A model generated the notes under the pieces. It was given only the letters and a program-made list of their open reading frames with translations. It made no database searches and was not told the origin of the DNA. Below, piece by piece: positions 7,588 through 15,804 of a stretch of 64,000 nt of DNA. Source of the stretch: Kutzneria viridogrisea (lineage in GTDB: Bacteria > Actinomycetota > Actinomycetes > Mycobacteriales > Pseudonocardiaceae); contig JACJID010000002.1 of NCBI GenBank assembly GCA_014138725.1, positions 1,956,129 through 2,020,128 on the forward strand. The letters are read 5' to 3'. Both the position numbers and the translations under genes were made by a program. Every line of letters begins with the position of its first letter. The first letter of the stretch is position 1.

Positions 7588-9093
7588 ATGCCTTACGTAG
7601 CCGCGATCGACCAGGGCACCACGTCGACCCGCTGCATGATCTTCGACCACTCCGGCCGGGTCGTGTCGGTGGACCAGAAGGAGCACGAGCAGATCTTCCC
7701 GAAGGCGGGCTGGGTCGAGCACGACCCGAAGGAGGTCTGGTCCAACACCCGCGAGGTGGCCGCTGGCGCGCTGGCCAAGGCCGACCTGCACGCCAGCGAC
7801 ATCGTCGCGGTGGGCATCACCAACCAGCGCGAGACCGCCGTGGTGTGGGACCGCACCACCGGTGAGCCGGTCTACAACGCGATCGTCTGGCAGGACACGC
7901 GCACCGACAGGATCTGTGCCGAACTCGAGGCGCTGGGCGGCGGGCAGGAGCGCTACCGGGCCAAGACCGGCCTGCCGCTGGCCACGTACTTCTCCGGGCC
8001 GAAGGTCCGCTGGATCCTGGACAACGTCGAGGGCGCCCGCGAGAAGGCCGAGGCCGGTGACCTGGTCTTCGGCAACATGGACACCTGGGTGCTGTGGAAC
8101 ATGACCGGCGGGGTGGACGGCGGAGTGCACGCCACCGACCCCACCAACGCCTCGCGCACCCTGCTGATGGACCTGGACACACTCAGCTGGGACGCCGAGA
8201 TCGCCAAGGACATGGGCATCCCGCTGTCCATGCTGCCGGAGATCCGCTCCTCCTCCGAGGAGTACGGCAAGGTGCGTGAGCGCGGGGCGCTGGCCGGGGT
8301 GCCGATCGCGGGCATCCTCGGCGACCAGCAGGCCGCCACCTTCGGCCAGGCCTGCCTGTCGCCCGGCGAGGCGAAGAACACCTACGGCACCGGCAACTTC
8401 GTGCTGCTCAACACCGGCACGGAGAAGGTGCTCAGCGAGAACGGCCTGCTCACCACGGTCTGCTACAAGATCGGCGAGAGGGACACCGTGTACGCCCTGG
8501 AGGGCTCCATCGCGGTCACCGGCTCGCTGGTGCAGTGGCTCAGGGACAACCTGGGCATGATCGGTTCGGCGGCGGAGATCGAGGAGCACGCGCGCTCGGT
8601 CGAGGACAACGGCGGCTGCTACTTCGTGCCCGCCTTCTCCGGCCTGTTCGCGCCCTACTGGCGCTCCGACGCGCGCGGGGCGATCGTCGGCCTGACCCGG
8701 TTCGTGAACAAGGGCCACCTGGCCCGCGCGGTGCTGGAGGCCACGGCCTTCCAGTCCCGCGAGGTGATCGAGGCGATGAACGCCGACTCGGGCGTGCCGC
8801 TGAAGTCGCTCAAGGTGGACGGCGGCATGGTGGTCAACGAGCTGCTCATGCAGTTCCAGGCCGACATCCTGGGCGTTCCGGTGATCCGCCCGGTGGTGGC
8901 CGAGACCACCGCGCTCGGCGCCGCCTACGCGGCCGGGCTGGCGGTCGGCTTCTGGGCGGGCGAGGAGGACATCCGGCAGAACTGGGCCCAGGACAAGCAG
9001 TGGGACCCGGCGATGGCGGAGTCCACCCGCACCGAGCAGTACCAGAACTGGAAGCGCGCGGTCACCAAGACCTTCGACTGGGTGCAGGGCTGA
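7588..9093 (+). CDS. glpK: Glycerol kinase
   Basis: The 501-residue enzyme phosphorylates glycerol with ATP to glycerol-3-phosphate, the substrate of GlpD. FGGY-kinase features are [11 protein letters not shown] (phosphate 1 loop), [52 protein letters not shown] (phosphate 2 loop) and [14 protein letters not shown] (adenosine region). Length is the usual one. AAGGGG lies 9 nt before the ATG. Transcription should end at the strong hairpin 16 nt after the stop. Confidence 0.97.
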   Translation: MPYVAAIDQGTTSTRCMIFDHSGRVVSVDQKEHEQIFPKAGWVEHDPKEVWSNTREVAAGALAKADLHASDIVAVGITNQRETAVVWDRTTGEPVYNAIVWQDTRTDRICAELEALGGGQERYRAKTGLPLATYFSGPKVRWILDNVEGAREKAEAGDLVFGNMDTWVLWNMTGGVDGGVHATDPTNASRTLLMDLDTLSWDAEIAKDMGIPLSMLPEIRSSSEEYGKVRERGALAGVPIAGILGDQQAATFGQACLSPGEAKNTYGTGNFVLLNTGTEKVLSENGLLTTVCYKIGERDTVYALEGSIAVTGSLVQWLRDNLGMIGSAAEIEEHARSVEDNGGCYFVPAFSGLFAPYWRSDARGAIVGLTRFVNKGHLARAVLEATAFQSREVIEAMNADSGVPLKSLKVDGGMVVNELLMQFQADILGVPVIRPVVAETTALGAAYAAGLAVGFWAGEEDIRQNWAQDKQWDPAMAESTRTEQYQNWKRAVTKTFDWVQG

Positions 9094-9108
9094 CACCACA
9101 CTGGGGTC

Positions 9109-9159
9109 GTGCCGCCGGGGTTTTCAAGCACCCCTGCTTGCGGAAATCCCCGGCGGCAC
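9109..9159. terminator. Hairpin terminator after glpK, nested stems
   Basis: A perfect 12-bp stem (GTGCCGCCGGGG at 9109-9120 with its complement at 9148-9159) encloses a second 6-bp stem (CAAGCA/TGCTTG, 9125-9140). It lies between the convergent glpK and secreted-protein genes and can serve both strands. There is no T-tract, as is usual in actinomycetes. Confidence 0.8.
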
Positions 9160-9163
9160 GGCC

Positions 9164-9550
9164 TCATTCGAGGGTGGGCTGTGCCCCACCCCCGGTCTGT
9201 GCCGACCGCACCGTGAACCAGGTGCTCGGCGTCTGGTCACCGCAGGCCACCGACACCTCGTAACGGCCGGGGTGGGCGTCCGCGTTGACCTCACCTGCGC
9301 CGGTGAGCAGCCACGGCTGGTGGCCGTCCGGATCGCGGGACAGCGCTTGCACGGTGAGCACCGCGGAGGAGACCACCCCGAGCCGGGTGTCCTCGCAGGC
9401 CACCTGCACCGTCACCGCGTCACCCGGGCGTCCCTCAGCGGGACTCACCGAGATCGACACCGGTATCGGGTCCGCGGCGGCGAGAGCCGGGCTGGCCCCT
9501 GCTACCAACCCGGCGGCCAGCGTCACCGCGAAGGTGGTCCCGAATCGCAT
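9164..9550 (-). CDS. Small secreted protein with a beta-sandwich-like domain
   Basis: The 128-residue product has a signal peptide (MRFGTTFAVTLAAGLVAGASPALA, split here for length: the hydrophobic core is residues 6-18), then about 100 residues of alternating strands. Two cysteines (VACEDT and VACGDQ) can form a disulfide. The domain resembles Ig-like folds: PVSISVSPAEGRPGD, then GRYEVSVAC. The ATG at 9550 is preferred over one 9 nt upstream because GGGAG then lies 9 nt before it. The family is not recognised. It is convergent with glpK across a shared terminator. Confidence 0.75.
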   Translation of the reverse strand: MRFGTTFAVTLAAGLVAGASPALAAADPIPVSISVSPAEGRPGDAVTVQVACEDTRLGVVSSAVLTVQALSRDPDGHQPWLLTGAGEVNADAHPGRYEVSVACGDQTPSTWFTVRSAQTGGGAQPTLE

Positions 9551-9625
9551 GGCCGCCATCTCCCTCGCCTCGCCGCGGTGTCCGACACTGTGCAGACGGC
9601 GCGGGGTGGCGAGGGGGTTGCACGG

Positions 9626-11026
9626 CTAGTCGAGATCGTCGTGACGCATCAGCTGACGGCCCGCGTCGGTGATCGAACCCGACAGCGAGGGGTAGACCGC
9701 GAAGGTGTGCGCGAGGTTCTCCACGCTGAGCTGGTTCTGCACGGCCAGCGCGATCGGCAGGATCAGCTCGCTGGCCGTCGGGGCCACCACGACCCCGCCG
9801 ATGACCACGCCGGTGGCCGGTCGGCAGAACAGCTTCACGAAGCCCCTGCGCAGGCCCTCCATCTTGGCGCGCGGGTTGGTGGCCAGCGGCAGCATGATCG
9901 TGCGCGCGGGCACCTCACCGGAGTCGATGGCCTGCTGGCTGATGCCGACCGTGGCGATCTCCGGGTTGGTGAACACGTTCGCGGCCACCGTCTTGAGCCG
10001 GATCGGCTGCACGGCCTCGCCCAGGGCGTGCCACATGGCGATGCGGCCCTGCATGGCGGCCACCGAGGCGAGCATCAGCACGCCCGTGCAGTCCCCGGCC
10101 GCGTAGACCCCGCTGACCGTGGTGCGCGACACGCGGTCCACCGGGATGAACCCGCCCCGGCCCAGCTCGATGCCGATCCGGTCCAGGCCGATGTCGGCGG
10201 TGTTGGGCACCGAGCCGACCGTCATCAGCGCGTGGCTTCCCTCGACGGTGCGACCGTCCTCCAGGTAGACCTTCACGCCCTTCTCGGTGCGCTCGACCCG
10301 GTCGGCGCGGGCGTGCTTGGCCATGTCGCTGCCCCGCTCCAGGAACACGTCCTCCAGCACGGCGGCGGCGTCGGCGTCCTCGTGCGGCAGCACCCGGTCC
10401 CGGCTGGACACCAGGGTGACCTTGACCCCGATCTCGGTGTAGGCGGAGGCGAACTCCGCACCGGTCACGCCGGAGCCCACCACGATCAGGTGTTCCGGCA
10501 GCTCGGCCAGGTCGTAGATCTGCCGCCAGTCCAGGATGCGCTCGCCGTCGGGCACGGCCCCGGGCAACACGCGCGGGGTCGCGCCAGTGGCGATCAACAC
10601 GATGTCGGCGGGCAGCACCTCCTCGCCCTCACTGGTGGTGACCACCACGCGGTGCTGGGCCAGGCCCGGCGCGTCGTCGCAGAGCCGGGCGGTACCGGTG
10701 ATCAGGCGCACGCCCTCGCGCTGCAACTTGGCCCGGACGTCGGCGGACTGCGCCAGCGCGAGCCCCTTCACCCGTCCGTGGACCACGGGCACCTCGACGC
10801 CCGCCTCCGAGCTGTTCGTGCGAATGCCCAGCTCACCGGCATTGCGGAAGGCCGATCGGGCCCCCGCCGAGGCGATGTAGGTCTTCGAGGGCACGCAGTC
10901 GTAGAGCACGCAGGCCCCGCCGAGGCCGTCCCGCTCCACCACGGTGACCTCGGCACCGTGCGGTGCCGCGACCAGGGCTGCCTCGTAGCCGGCAGGGCCA
11001 CCGCCCATGATCACGATCCGGGTCAC
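9626..11026 (-). CDS. lpdA: NAD(P)H quinone reductase, LpdA-like flavoprotein disulfide reductase family
   Basis: The 466-residue protein has an FAD motif IVIMGGGPAGYEAAL at residues 4-18, an NAD motif LIVVGSGVTGAEFASAY, and the second FAD block GVYAAGDCTGVL. It keeps both cysteines of the redox disulfide (GGACVLYDCVPSK, C39 and C44). The C-terminal dimer segment reads FAVYPSLSGS, where true lipoamide dehydrogenases have the HPT catalytic His. M. tuberculosis LpdA (Rv3303c), which sits in the same gene order and reduces quinones with NAD(P)H, also lacks that His. Quinone or dye reduction is therefore more likely than lipoamide oxidation. Confidence 0.85.
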   Translation of the reverse strand: MTRIVIMGGGPAGYEAALVAAPHGAEVTVVERDGLGGACVLYDCVPSKTYIASAGARSAFRNAGELGIRTNSSEAGVEVPVVHGRVKGLALAQSADVRAKLQREGVRLITGTARLCDDAPGLAQHRVVVTTSEGEEVLPADIVLIATGATPRVLPGAVPDGERILDWRQIYDLAELPEHLIVVGSGVTGAEFASAYTEIGVKVTLVSSRDRVLPHEDADAAAVLEDVFLERGSDMAKHARADRVERTEKGVKVYLEDGRTVEGSHALMTVGSVPNTADIGLDRIGIELGRGGFIPVDRVSRTTVSGVYAAGDCTGVLMLASVAAMQGRIAMWHALGEAVQPIRLKTVAANVFTNPEIATVGISQQAIDSGEVPARTIMLPLATNPRAKMEGLRRGFVKLFCRPATGVVIGGVVVAPTASELILPIALAVQNQLSVENLAHTFAVYPSLSGSITDAGRQLMRHDDLD

Positions 11027-11131
11027 CGGGTCCTCCTCTTACCGGTCGTCACAAGCCGGTGCAACCGTACGCGGTCGGCTGACCGGGCGCGCGACCCGCT
11101 CGGCATCCCGGCCGCTGATCGCCGAGGTCGC

Positions 11132-11137
11132 TACTCT
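11132..11137 (+). promoter_or_regulatory. -10 element (TACTCT) of a leaderless transcript
   Basis: TACTCT lies 6 nt before the GTG at 11144 and no ribosome binding site is visible. A leaderless mRNA beginning at the GTG is inferred. Confidence 0.5.
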
Positions 11138-11143
11138 GTCGTC

Positions 11144-11593
11144 GTGCCGCTCTACGCCGCTTACGGGTCCAACATGGACCCGAACCAGATGATGGAGCGA
11201 GCTCCGCACTCGCCGATGGCGGGAACCGGATGGCTCGCCGGATGGCGTCTGACCTTCGGCGGCGAGGACCTCGGCTGGGAGGGCTCCCTCGCCACGATCG
11301 TCGAGGACCCCGACTCGCAGGTCTTCGTCGTGCTCTACGACGTCAGCCCCAGGGACGAGTCGACCCTGGACCGCTGGGAGGGCGCGCTCGGCCTGTACAA
11401 GAAGATCCGGTTGCGGGCGCAGACCCTGGAGGGCACCGCCGTGTCCTGGCTCTACGTGCTCGACGCATACGAGGGCGGCCTGCCCTCGGCCCGGTACCTG
11501 GGCGTGGTCGCCGACGCCGCGGAGGCCGCGGGCGCCCCGGACGACTACGTCGCCGACCTGCGCACCCGCCCCTGCCGAGGCCTGAACGGCTAA
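11144..11593 (+). CDS. Gamma-glutamylcyclotransferase-like protein
   Basis: This 149-residue protein starts with the GGCT fold signature LYAAYGSNMDPNQM, where YGSN forms the substrate-binding loop. It continues with WLAGWRLTFGG, FVVLYDVSPRDESTLDRWEG (the region of the catalytic Glu) and SWLYVLDAYEGGLPSARYL. GGCT-like enzymes cyclise gamma-glutamyl amines to 5-oxoproline, but members of this compact actinobacterial group have not been assigned a substrate as far as I know. It occupies the position of Rv3304 relative to lpdA and amiA1 in M. tuberculosis. The tandem 22-bp repeats start 14 nt after its stop. Confidence 0.8.
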   Translation: MPLYAAYGSNMDPNQMMERAPHSPMAGTGWLAGWRLTFGGEDLGWEGSLATIVEDPDSQVFVVLYDVSPRDESTLDRWEGALGLYKKIRLRAQTLEGTAVSWLYVLDAYEGGLPSARYLGVVADAAEAAGAPDDYVADLRTRPCRGLNG

Positions 11594-11606
11594 CGCGAGT
11601 CCCGGC

Positions 11607-11760
11607 GTGTCGGACGTTCCGGCACCGCGTGTCGGCGCTTCCCGTACCGCGTGTCGGACGTTCCGGCGCGGTGTGTCGGCGCCTTCGGTACCGCGTGTTC
11701 GACATTCCGGAACCGCGTGTCGGCGCTTCCGGTGCGGTGCGTTCGACGGTCCGGCTCACC
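11607..11760 (+). repeat. Seven tandem 22-bp repeats, alternating two versions
   Basis: GTGTCGG (or GTGTTCG/GCGTTCG) starts at 11607, 11629, 11651, 11673, 11695, 11717 and 11739, exactly 22 bp apart. Versions with ACGTTCC or ACATTCC and versions with CGCTTCC or CGCCTTC alternate, giving a 44-bp higher-order unit. The block starts 14 nt after the GGCT-like stop, preceded by one GCGAGTCCCG box of the 21-bp family, and runs into the end of the convergent DUF559 gene. Two inverted units recur at 12738. Confidence 0.9.
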
Positions 11761-12646
11761 GCCGCCGTCCGAGGGCCGCGCGCAACCTGGCGATGAGCGC
11801 CGCAGGCTCCCGCAGGTCCTCAGCAGTGGCGCGCAGGACGAGCCAGCCCCGTCGATGGAGGTCCTCGTCCCGGGCGCGATCCTGCTCGTCCCGCCCCTCA
11901 TGTGCCGCGTAACCGTCGTACTCCAGCGCGACCATCGCATCCGGCCAGGCGAAGTCGAGCCTGTAGAGCAAGGTGCCGTCGAGCTTGCAGACCTCGTGCT
12001 GGCACGTCGGCGCAGCGAGGCCAGCGTCTACGACGGTGAGCAGGAGCTTGCTTTCCGACGGCGACTCGGGCAAACCGCTGGCCAGCTCGAACAACAACTC
12101 CGCCCGACGGGTCCCGCGGCGGTCCCGGCGTTCACGCACCCTGTGGGCGACATCGGCCTTGAACGCCGCACGACGGACCGGGGAGAGCCTGGAGAGCAGT
12201 TCGTCGAAACAGGCCAAGGCCCGCCAGCGAGTCTCGTCACAGATCAACCCGGCGATCACCCGCTCGGGGACGAACACCGGCAGGCCGTCGACGTCCACCA
12301 CGTCCTGGTCCTCGTAGTCGCCCTGGTGGACGCGCAGCCCGGCCCTGGACCTGATCTGGCGGTCGTAGCGGACATGTAGGTGGACCGGCACGTGCAAGGC
12401 GGCAGCGCAGCCATGCAGGGCAGCGGCGGTGAAACTGGTGAGCGTCACAGGCGGCGTGGCCGCGAGCACAGAGGCGGCGCATCTCGTGTGCAAGGAGAGT
12501 GCGCGTCGCGCATCGACCAGGACGTCGCGCGTGAAGTGCAGCGCACGGTGATCGCGGAGCGCGATTCGCGCTCCGCGATCACCCAGCGCGAGCCGAAGTT
12601 GGTCACGGGTGAAGGCGCCGTACAGGCCTGTGGGCAAACTGGTCAT
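11756..12646 (-). CDS. DUF559 (Vsr-like endonuclease fold) protein with an AbiEi-like N-terminus
   Basis: The 296-residue product has a C-terminal PD-(D/E)XK-type domain of the DUF559 group. It contains SESKLLLTVVDAGL with the first acidic residue, then YRLDFAWPDAMVALEYDGY with the Asp and the E-x-D pair, then a helix with LHRRGWLVLRATAEDL. The first 150 residues resemble the transcriptional-regulator-like half found in AbiEi-type antitoxins (GLYGAFTRDQLRLAL..., VTLTSFTAAALHG). Proteins of this design are common in actinomycetes as single accessory genes; DNA cleavage is assumed, not shown. It is bracketed by inverted 22-bp repeats and separates two genes that are otherwise close neighbours in the backbone. 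Confidence 0.75.
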   Translation of the reverse strand: MTSLPTGLYGAFTRDQLRLALGDRGARIALRDHRALHFTRDVLVDARRALSLHTRCAASVLAATPPVTLTSFTAAALHGCAAALHVPVHLHVRYDRQIRSRAGLRVHQGDYEDQDVVDVDGLPVFVPERVIAGLICDETRWRALACFDELLSRLSPVRRAAFKADVAHRVRERRDRRGTRRAELLFELASGLPESPSESKLLLTVVDAGLAAPTCQHEVCKLDGTLLYRLDFAWPDAMVALEYDGYAAHEGRDEQDRARDEDLHRRGWLVLRATAEDLREPAALIARLRAALGRRR

Positions 12647-12698
12647 ACATCTGACGATGTGGGCGCCAGATCACCCTGTCACCAGGCATTTCTCGACT

Positions 12699-12726
12699 TG
12701 TGGACAACTACCCTGCCTGTGGACAA
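12699..12726 (-). promoter_or_regulatory. Two DnaA-box-like sites (TTGTCCACA) upstream of the DUF559 gene
   Basis: TGTGGACAA occurs at 12699-12707 and 12718-12726, each a perfect copy of the actinobacterial DnaA box TTGTCCACA on the minus strand. They are in tandem 19 bp apart and about 55 nt upstream of the DUF559 start. A similar pair lies at 23439. Whether DnaA binds here is not known. Confidence 0.5.
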
Positions 12727-12737
12727 CTCACCGCACG

Positions 12738-12781
12738 GGAACGTCCGACACGCCGTACCGGAAGCGCCGACACGCGGTGTG
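12738..12781 (-). repeat. Two 22-bp repeats in inverse orientation to the block at 11607
   Basis: GGAACGTCCGACAC (12738) and GGAAGCGCCGACAC (12760) are exact complements of the two alternating versions at 11607 and keep the 22-bp period. On the minus strand they follow the stop codon of the amidohydrolase gene in sense direction, so both blocks lie at gene 3' ends. Together they flank the DUF559 gene as long inverted repeats. Confidence 0.85.
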
Positions 12782-12788
12782 GAACAGC

Positions 12789-14081
12789 TCAGGCCAGGGC
12801 GGTCAGGGCGGTGTGGACCATCAGCCGGATGCCCACGGGGATCGCCCGCTCGTCGAGCACGAAGGTCGGCTGGTGCAGGTCGTACTGCCGCCCCTCGCCG
12901 CTCCACACACCCAGGCGCGCGAACGAGCCGGCCACGTGTTCCAGGTACCAGGCGAAGTCCTCGCCGCCGGAGGACTGCTCGGTCCCGGCCAGCGCGTCCT
13001 CGCCCAGTGCCGCCTCCACGCCCGCGCGCAGCAGCGCGGTGCTCTCCGCCTCGTTGACCACGGGCGGCACCCCGCGGGTGTGCACCAGTTCGAAGCCCAC
13101 CCCGGTCGGCCACAGCAGCGACTGCACCAGGTCCTTGACCAGCGGTTCCAGGTCCTCCCACACGTGGTGGTCCCCGGTGCGCAGGGTGCCGCGCAGCACT
13201 CCGCTCTGCGGCACGGCGTTGGCGGCCTCACCCGCGTGCACCGCACCCCAGGTCAGCACCGTGCCCGAGCGCGGGTCGACCCGGCGGTTGAGCAGCGCGG
13301 GCAGGCCGGTGATCACCGTGCCGAGCGCGTGCACCAGGTCGGCGGTCAGGTGCGGACGCGAGGTGTGCCCACCGGGCGAGGTCAGCCGCAGCTCCAGCAT
13401 GTCGGCGGCGGAGGTGATCGGCCCGACACGGGTGCCGACCCTGCCGACCTGCAGCCTCGGGTCACAGTGCAGGCCGAAGATCCGCTCCACGCCCTCGAGA
13501 CCGCCCGCCTCGATGACGCGCAGCGCTCCGCCGGGCATGGCCTCCTCGGCGGGCTGGAACACCAGCCGCACGCGGCCGGGCAGCTCGGGGGCGGAGGCCA
13601 GGGCCAGGGCCGCGCCGAGCAGCACCGCGGTGTGCGCGTCGTGACCGCACGCGTGGCACGCACCGTCCACTGTGGATGAGAATGGCAGGCCGGTGGCCTC
13701 GGTCAGCGGCAGCGCGTCGATGTCGGCCCGCAGCGCCACGCAGCGCTCGCCGGTGCCGATGTCGCAGAGCAGACCGGTCCCGCCGGGCAGCACCTTCGGG
13801 TGCAGACCCGCCGAGCGCAGTTGGCTGACGAGTAGGTCTGTGGTCTGGTGCTCCTGGTAGGACAGCTCGGGGTGCGCGTGCACGTGCCGCCGCCAGGCGA
13901 CGACGTCGGCGAGCCCTCTGCCCAGCCACTCGTCGAGCCAGGACGGGCCACGTCCGGCACCGAGGTCCTGCACGTCTGACATGCTGACCCCGGAGTCGGT
14001 GATCAGCATCTCGGAACCTGCTTCGCGCCGGTCGCCCTCGCCCTCCAGGGGCAGCTCGGGCCGCGAGTCCAGCACGGTCAC
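12789..14081 (-). CDS. amiA1: M20 family metallo-amidohydrolase (AmiA1-like)
   Basis: This 430-residue M20D peptidase/amidohydrolase carries the binuclear zinc motifs: WRRHVHAHPELSYQEH, ALRADIDALPL, CHACGHDAHTAVLLG, VFQPAEEAMPGGA and GLHCDP. The lid domain contains SPGGHTSRPH, and SSGGEDFAWY closes the site. It should release an acyl or amino-acid group from an N-acylated substrate. The GTG at 14081 overlaps the upstream stop (GTGA) and has GGAGG 6 nt before it. It forms a two-gene operon with the AmiB1-like gene, the same pair as Rv3305c-Rv3306c. The true substrate is unknown. Confidence 0.85.
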   Translation of the reverse strand: MTVLDSRPELPLEGEGDRREAGSEMLITDSGVSMSDVQDLGAGRGPSWLDEWLGRGLADVVAWRRHVHAHPELSYQEHQTTDLLVSQLRSAGLHPKVLPGGTGLLCDIGTGERCVALRADIDALPLTEATGLPFSSTVDGACHACGHDAHTAVLLGAALALASAPELPGRVRLVFQPAEEAMPGGALRVIEAGGLEGVERIFGLHCDPRLQVGRVGTRVGPITSAADMLELRLTSPGGHTSRPHLTADLVHALGTVITGLPALLNRRVDPRSGTVLTWGAVHAGEAANAVPQSGVLRGTLRTGDHHVWEDLEPLVKDLVQSLLWPTGVGFELVHTRGVPPVVNEAESTALLRAGVEAALGEDALAGTEQSSGGEDFAWYLEHVAGSFARLGVWSGEGRQYDLHQPTFVLDERAIPVGIRLMVHTALTALA

Positions 14082-15283
14082 GCCACACCTCCAGCGGATC
14101 CGCTTCGGTGCCGCACCCCGTCGAGCAGTCTTGCCCGCTGGTCGGAGTCGGTCGCCGCGGCCACCGCGGTCCACGCCATCGACAGGGCGCCGTCGAGCAC
14201 GGCCCTGTCCGCTGATGGCGAGGCGCAGGCCGCGGCGAACTCCGGCTGGTGGTTCACCGCGTCTCCGCAATCGATTGCAATGGTTGGGTGGATCCCGGGC
14301 AACGCCCTCGTGACGTTGCCCATGTCGGTGCTGCCCGCTGTCCGCAGCAGTTCCTCCTGCGGGCTCAGCAGGCAGCGGCCGAGTTCGGTGGCGGCGGCGC
14401 GGTACGCCTGCGCCAGCCACTCATCCGGCGCCAGTTCGGTGTACACCGGGGAGACCTGCTCGACCTCCAGGGCGCACCCGGTGCCCACGGCACCGGCCTC
14501 GAAGCAACCCCGGATGCGGTTGTCCAGGCGCTGCAACGATTCGAGGTCCGCCGCACGCAGGTAGAACAGCGCAGACGTCCTCGCGGGAACGATATTGGGC
14601 GCGGCACCGCCGTTGGTGACGATGCCGTGAACCATCTGTTTCGGCTCGAGGTGCTGGCGGGCCAGCCCGATTGCCACTTGGGCAAGGGTAACCGCGTCAG
14701 CGGCGTTCACGCCCAGGTGTGGCGCCGCGGCGGCGTGCGACTCCTTGCCTCGGTAGGTGACCTCCAGGTCCACGATGGCCAGGGAGGGCGAGGCGCAGGT
14801 CTCGTCCGGCGAGGGGTGCACCATCATCGCCATCGCGGCGTCGTCGAAGACACCGCGCTCCAGCATCAGGACCTTGCCGCCACCGGCCTCCTCGGCAGGC
14901 GTGCCGATCAGCTTCACGGTGATGCCCAACTGGTCGGCGACCTCGCGCAGGGCCAGCGCGGTGCCGGTGGAGGCGGCGGCGATGACGTTGTGCCCGCAGG
15001 CGTGCCCGACCTCGGGCAGCGCGTCGTACTCGGCACACAGGGCCACGACCAGCTCACCGGTGCCGTAGGTGGCGGTGAAGGCGGTGTCCAGTCCGGCGAC
15101 CCCGCGCTCCACCTGGAAGCCCTCGCGCTCGGCCAGGTCGGCGATCTTCGCGGCGCTGCGGTGCTCGCGGAACGCCAGCTCCGGTTCCGCGTGGATGCTG
15201 CGGGAGAGTCCGACGAGTGCGTCCTCGTACCGCTGCAGCACTGCGCGGCAGGTCGCCTTGGGGTCGGTACTCACTTGCGCCAT
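14078..15283 (-). CDS. amiB1: M20 family metallo-amidohydrolase (AmiB1-like, AbgB-type)
   Basis: The 401-residue protein is a second M20 enzyme but of the AbgB/AmiB branch: LSRSIHAEPELAFREH, ALCAEYDALPEVGHACGHNVIAAA, GTPAEEAGGGKVLML and MMVHPS. Its lid has YRGKESHAAAAPHLG, and NHQPEFAAA lies near the end. Enzymes of this branch cleave p-aminobenzoyl-glutamate or similar amides, often as two-subunit enzymes, which fits the adjacent amiA1-like gene. They overlap by 4 bases and are probably made in fixed ratio. The ATG start begins MAQVSTDPKATC. Confidence 0.85.
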   Translation of the reverse strand: MAQVSTDPKATCRAVLQRYEDALVGLSRSIHAEPELAFREHRSAAKIADLAEREGFQVERGVAGLDTAFTATYGTGELVVALCAEYDALPEVGHACGHNVIAAASTGTALALREVADQLGITVKLIGTPAEEAGGGKVLMLERGVFDDAAMAMMVHPSPDETCASPSLAIVDLEVTYRGKESHAAAAPHLGVNAADAVTLAQVAIGLARQHLEPKQMVHGIVTNGGAAPNIVPARTSALFYLRAADLESLQRLDNRIRGCFEAGAVGTGCALEVEQVSPVYTELAPDEWLAQAYRAAATELGRCLLSPQEELLRTAGSTDMGNVTRALPGIHPTIAIDCGDAVNHQPEFAAACASPSADRAVLDGALSMAWTAVAAATDSDQRARLLDGVRHRSGSAGGVA

Positions 15284-15467
15284 CCTGCCCCACCGGTCCT
15301 TCCTGTCCGGTGGAGTTTTGCGCGTTGGGGGCTGGCCGGTGCCCAGAATGCGCCGAGCGGCGGGCCGATCGCGGGAAAGTTATGCCTGGCTGTACCCGCC
15401 GTTCAGTTAATGATCATGAAATCGTCGGCGGGCGGCGAAGTCTGTCCCACGATGTGGGAGGGTCGGC

Positions 15468-15701
15468 TCAGCCCGCGCTCTGGTTCCTCTTGCGCACCCT
15501 GCGCCCGTACCAGACGATCGCCAGCAGCGCGGCCACCACGACCACGATGATCAGCTTCTGCTTGGCGTCCTCACCGAGCCCCTGGTTCTGCGGTGGGTTG
15601 AGCGAGGGGCCGGGCTGCGGGGTCGGGTCGTCCGCCCACGCGGTCGGCGCGGTCAGCACGGCCCACAGGAACACGGTGCCGAGCGCGAGCACACGGGACA
15701 T
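15468..15701 (-). CDS. Small secreted or membrane protein with Pro-rich middle and C-terminal anchor
   Basis: The 77-residue product has an N-terminal signal peptide (SRVLALGTVFLWAVLTAPTAWA), a short Pro/Gln-rich stretch and one membrane span (KLIIVVVVAALLAIVWYG) followed by a basic tail. The ATG at 15701 is clear: GAGGAGG lies 6 nt upstream. A longer reading back to 15848 would run through the promoter region of the kinase gene and is rejected. The family is not recognised. It is divergent from the kinase gene. Confidence 0.7.
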   Translation of the reverse strand: MSRVLALGTVFLWAVLTAPTAWADDPTPQPGPSLNPPQNQGLGEDAKQKLIIVVVVAALLAIVWYGRRVRKRNQSAG

Positions 15702-15804
15702 CGACTGCCTCCTCGCCGGGGCGGGTGTTGATCTACTGAGCCTAATGATGCCCCAGCCCGGCGCACATCCACCGGCTGAGCGGTGTTGGTGGACAATGGG
15801 CGCC

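Noticed and set aside
11607..11760. CRISPR-like array in the 22-bp repeats
   Set aside because: Units are directly adjacent and similar along their whole length, without unique spacers, and no cas genes are present.
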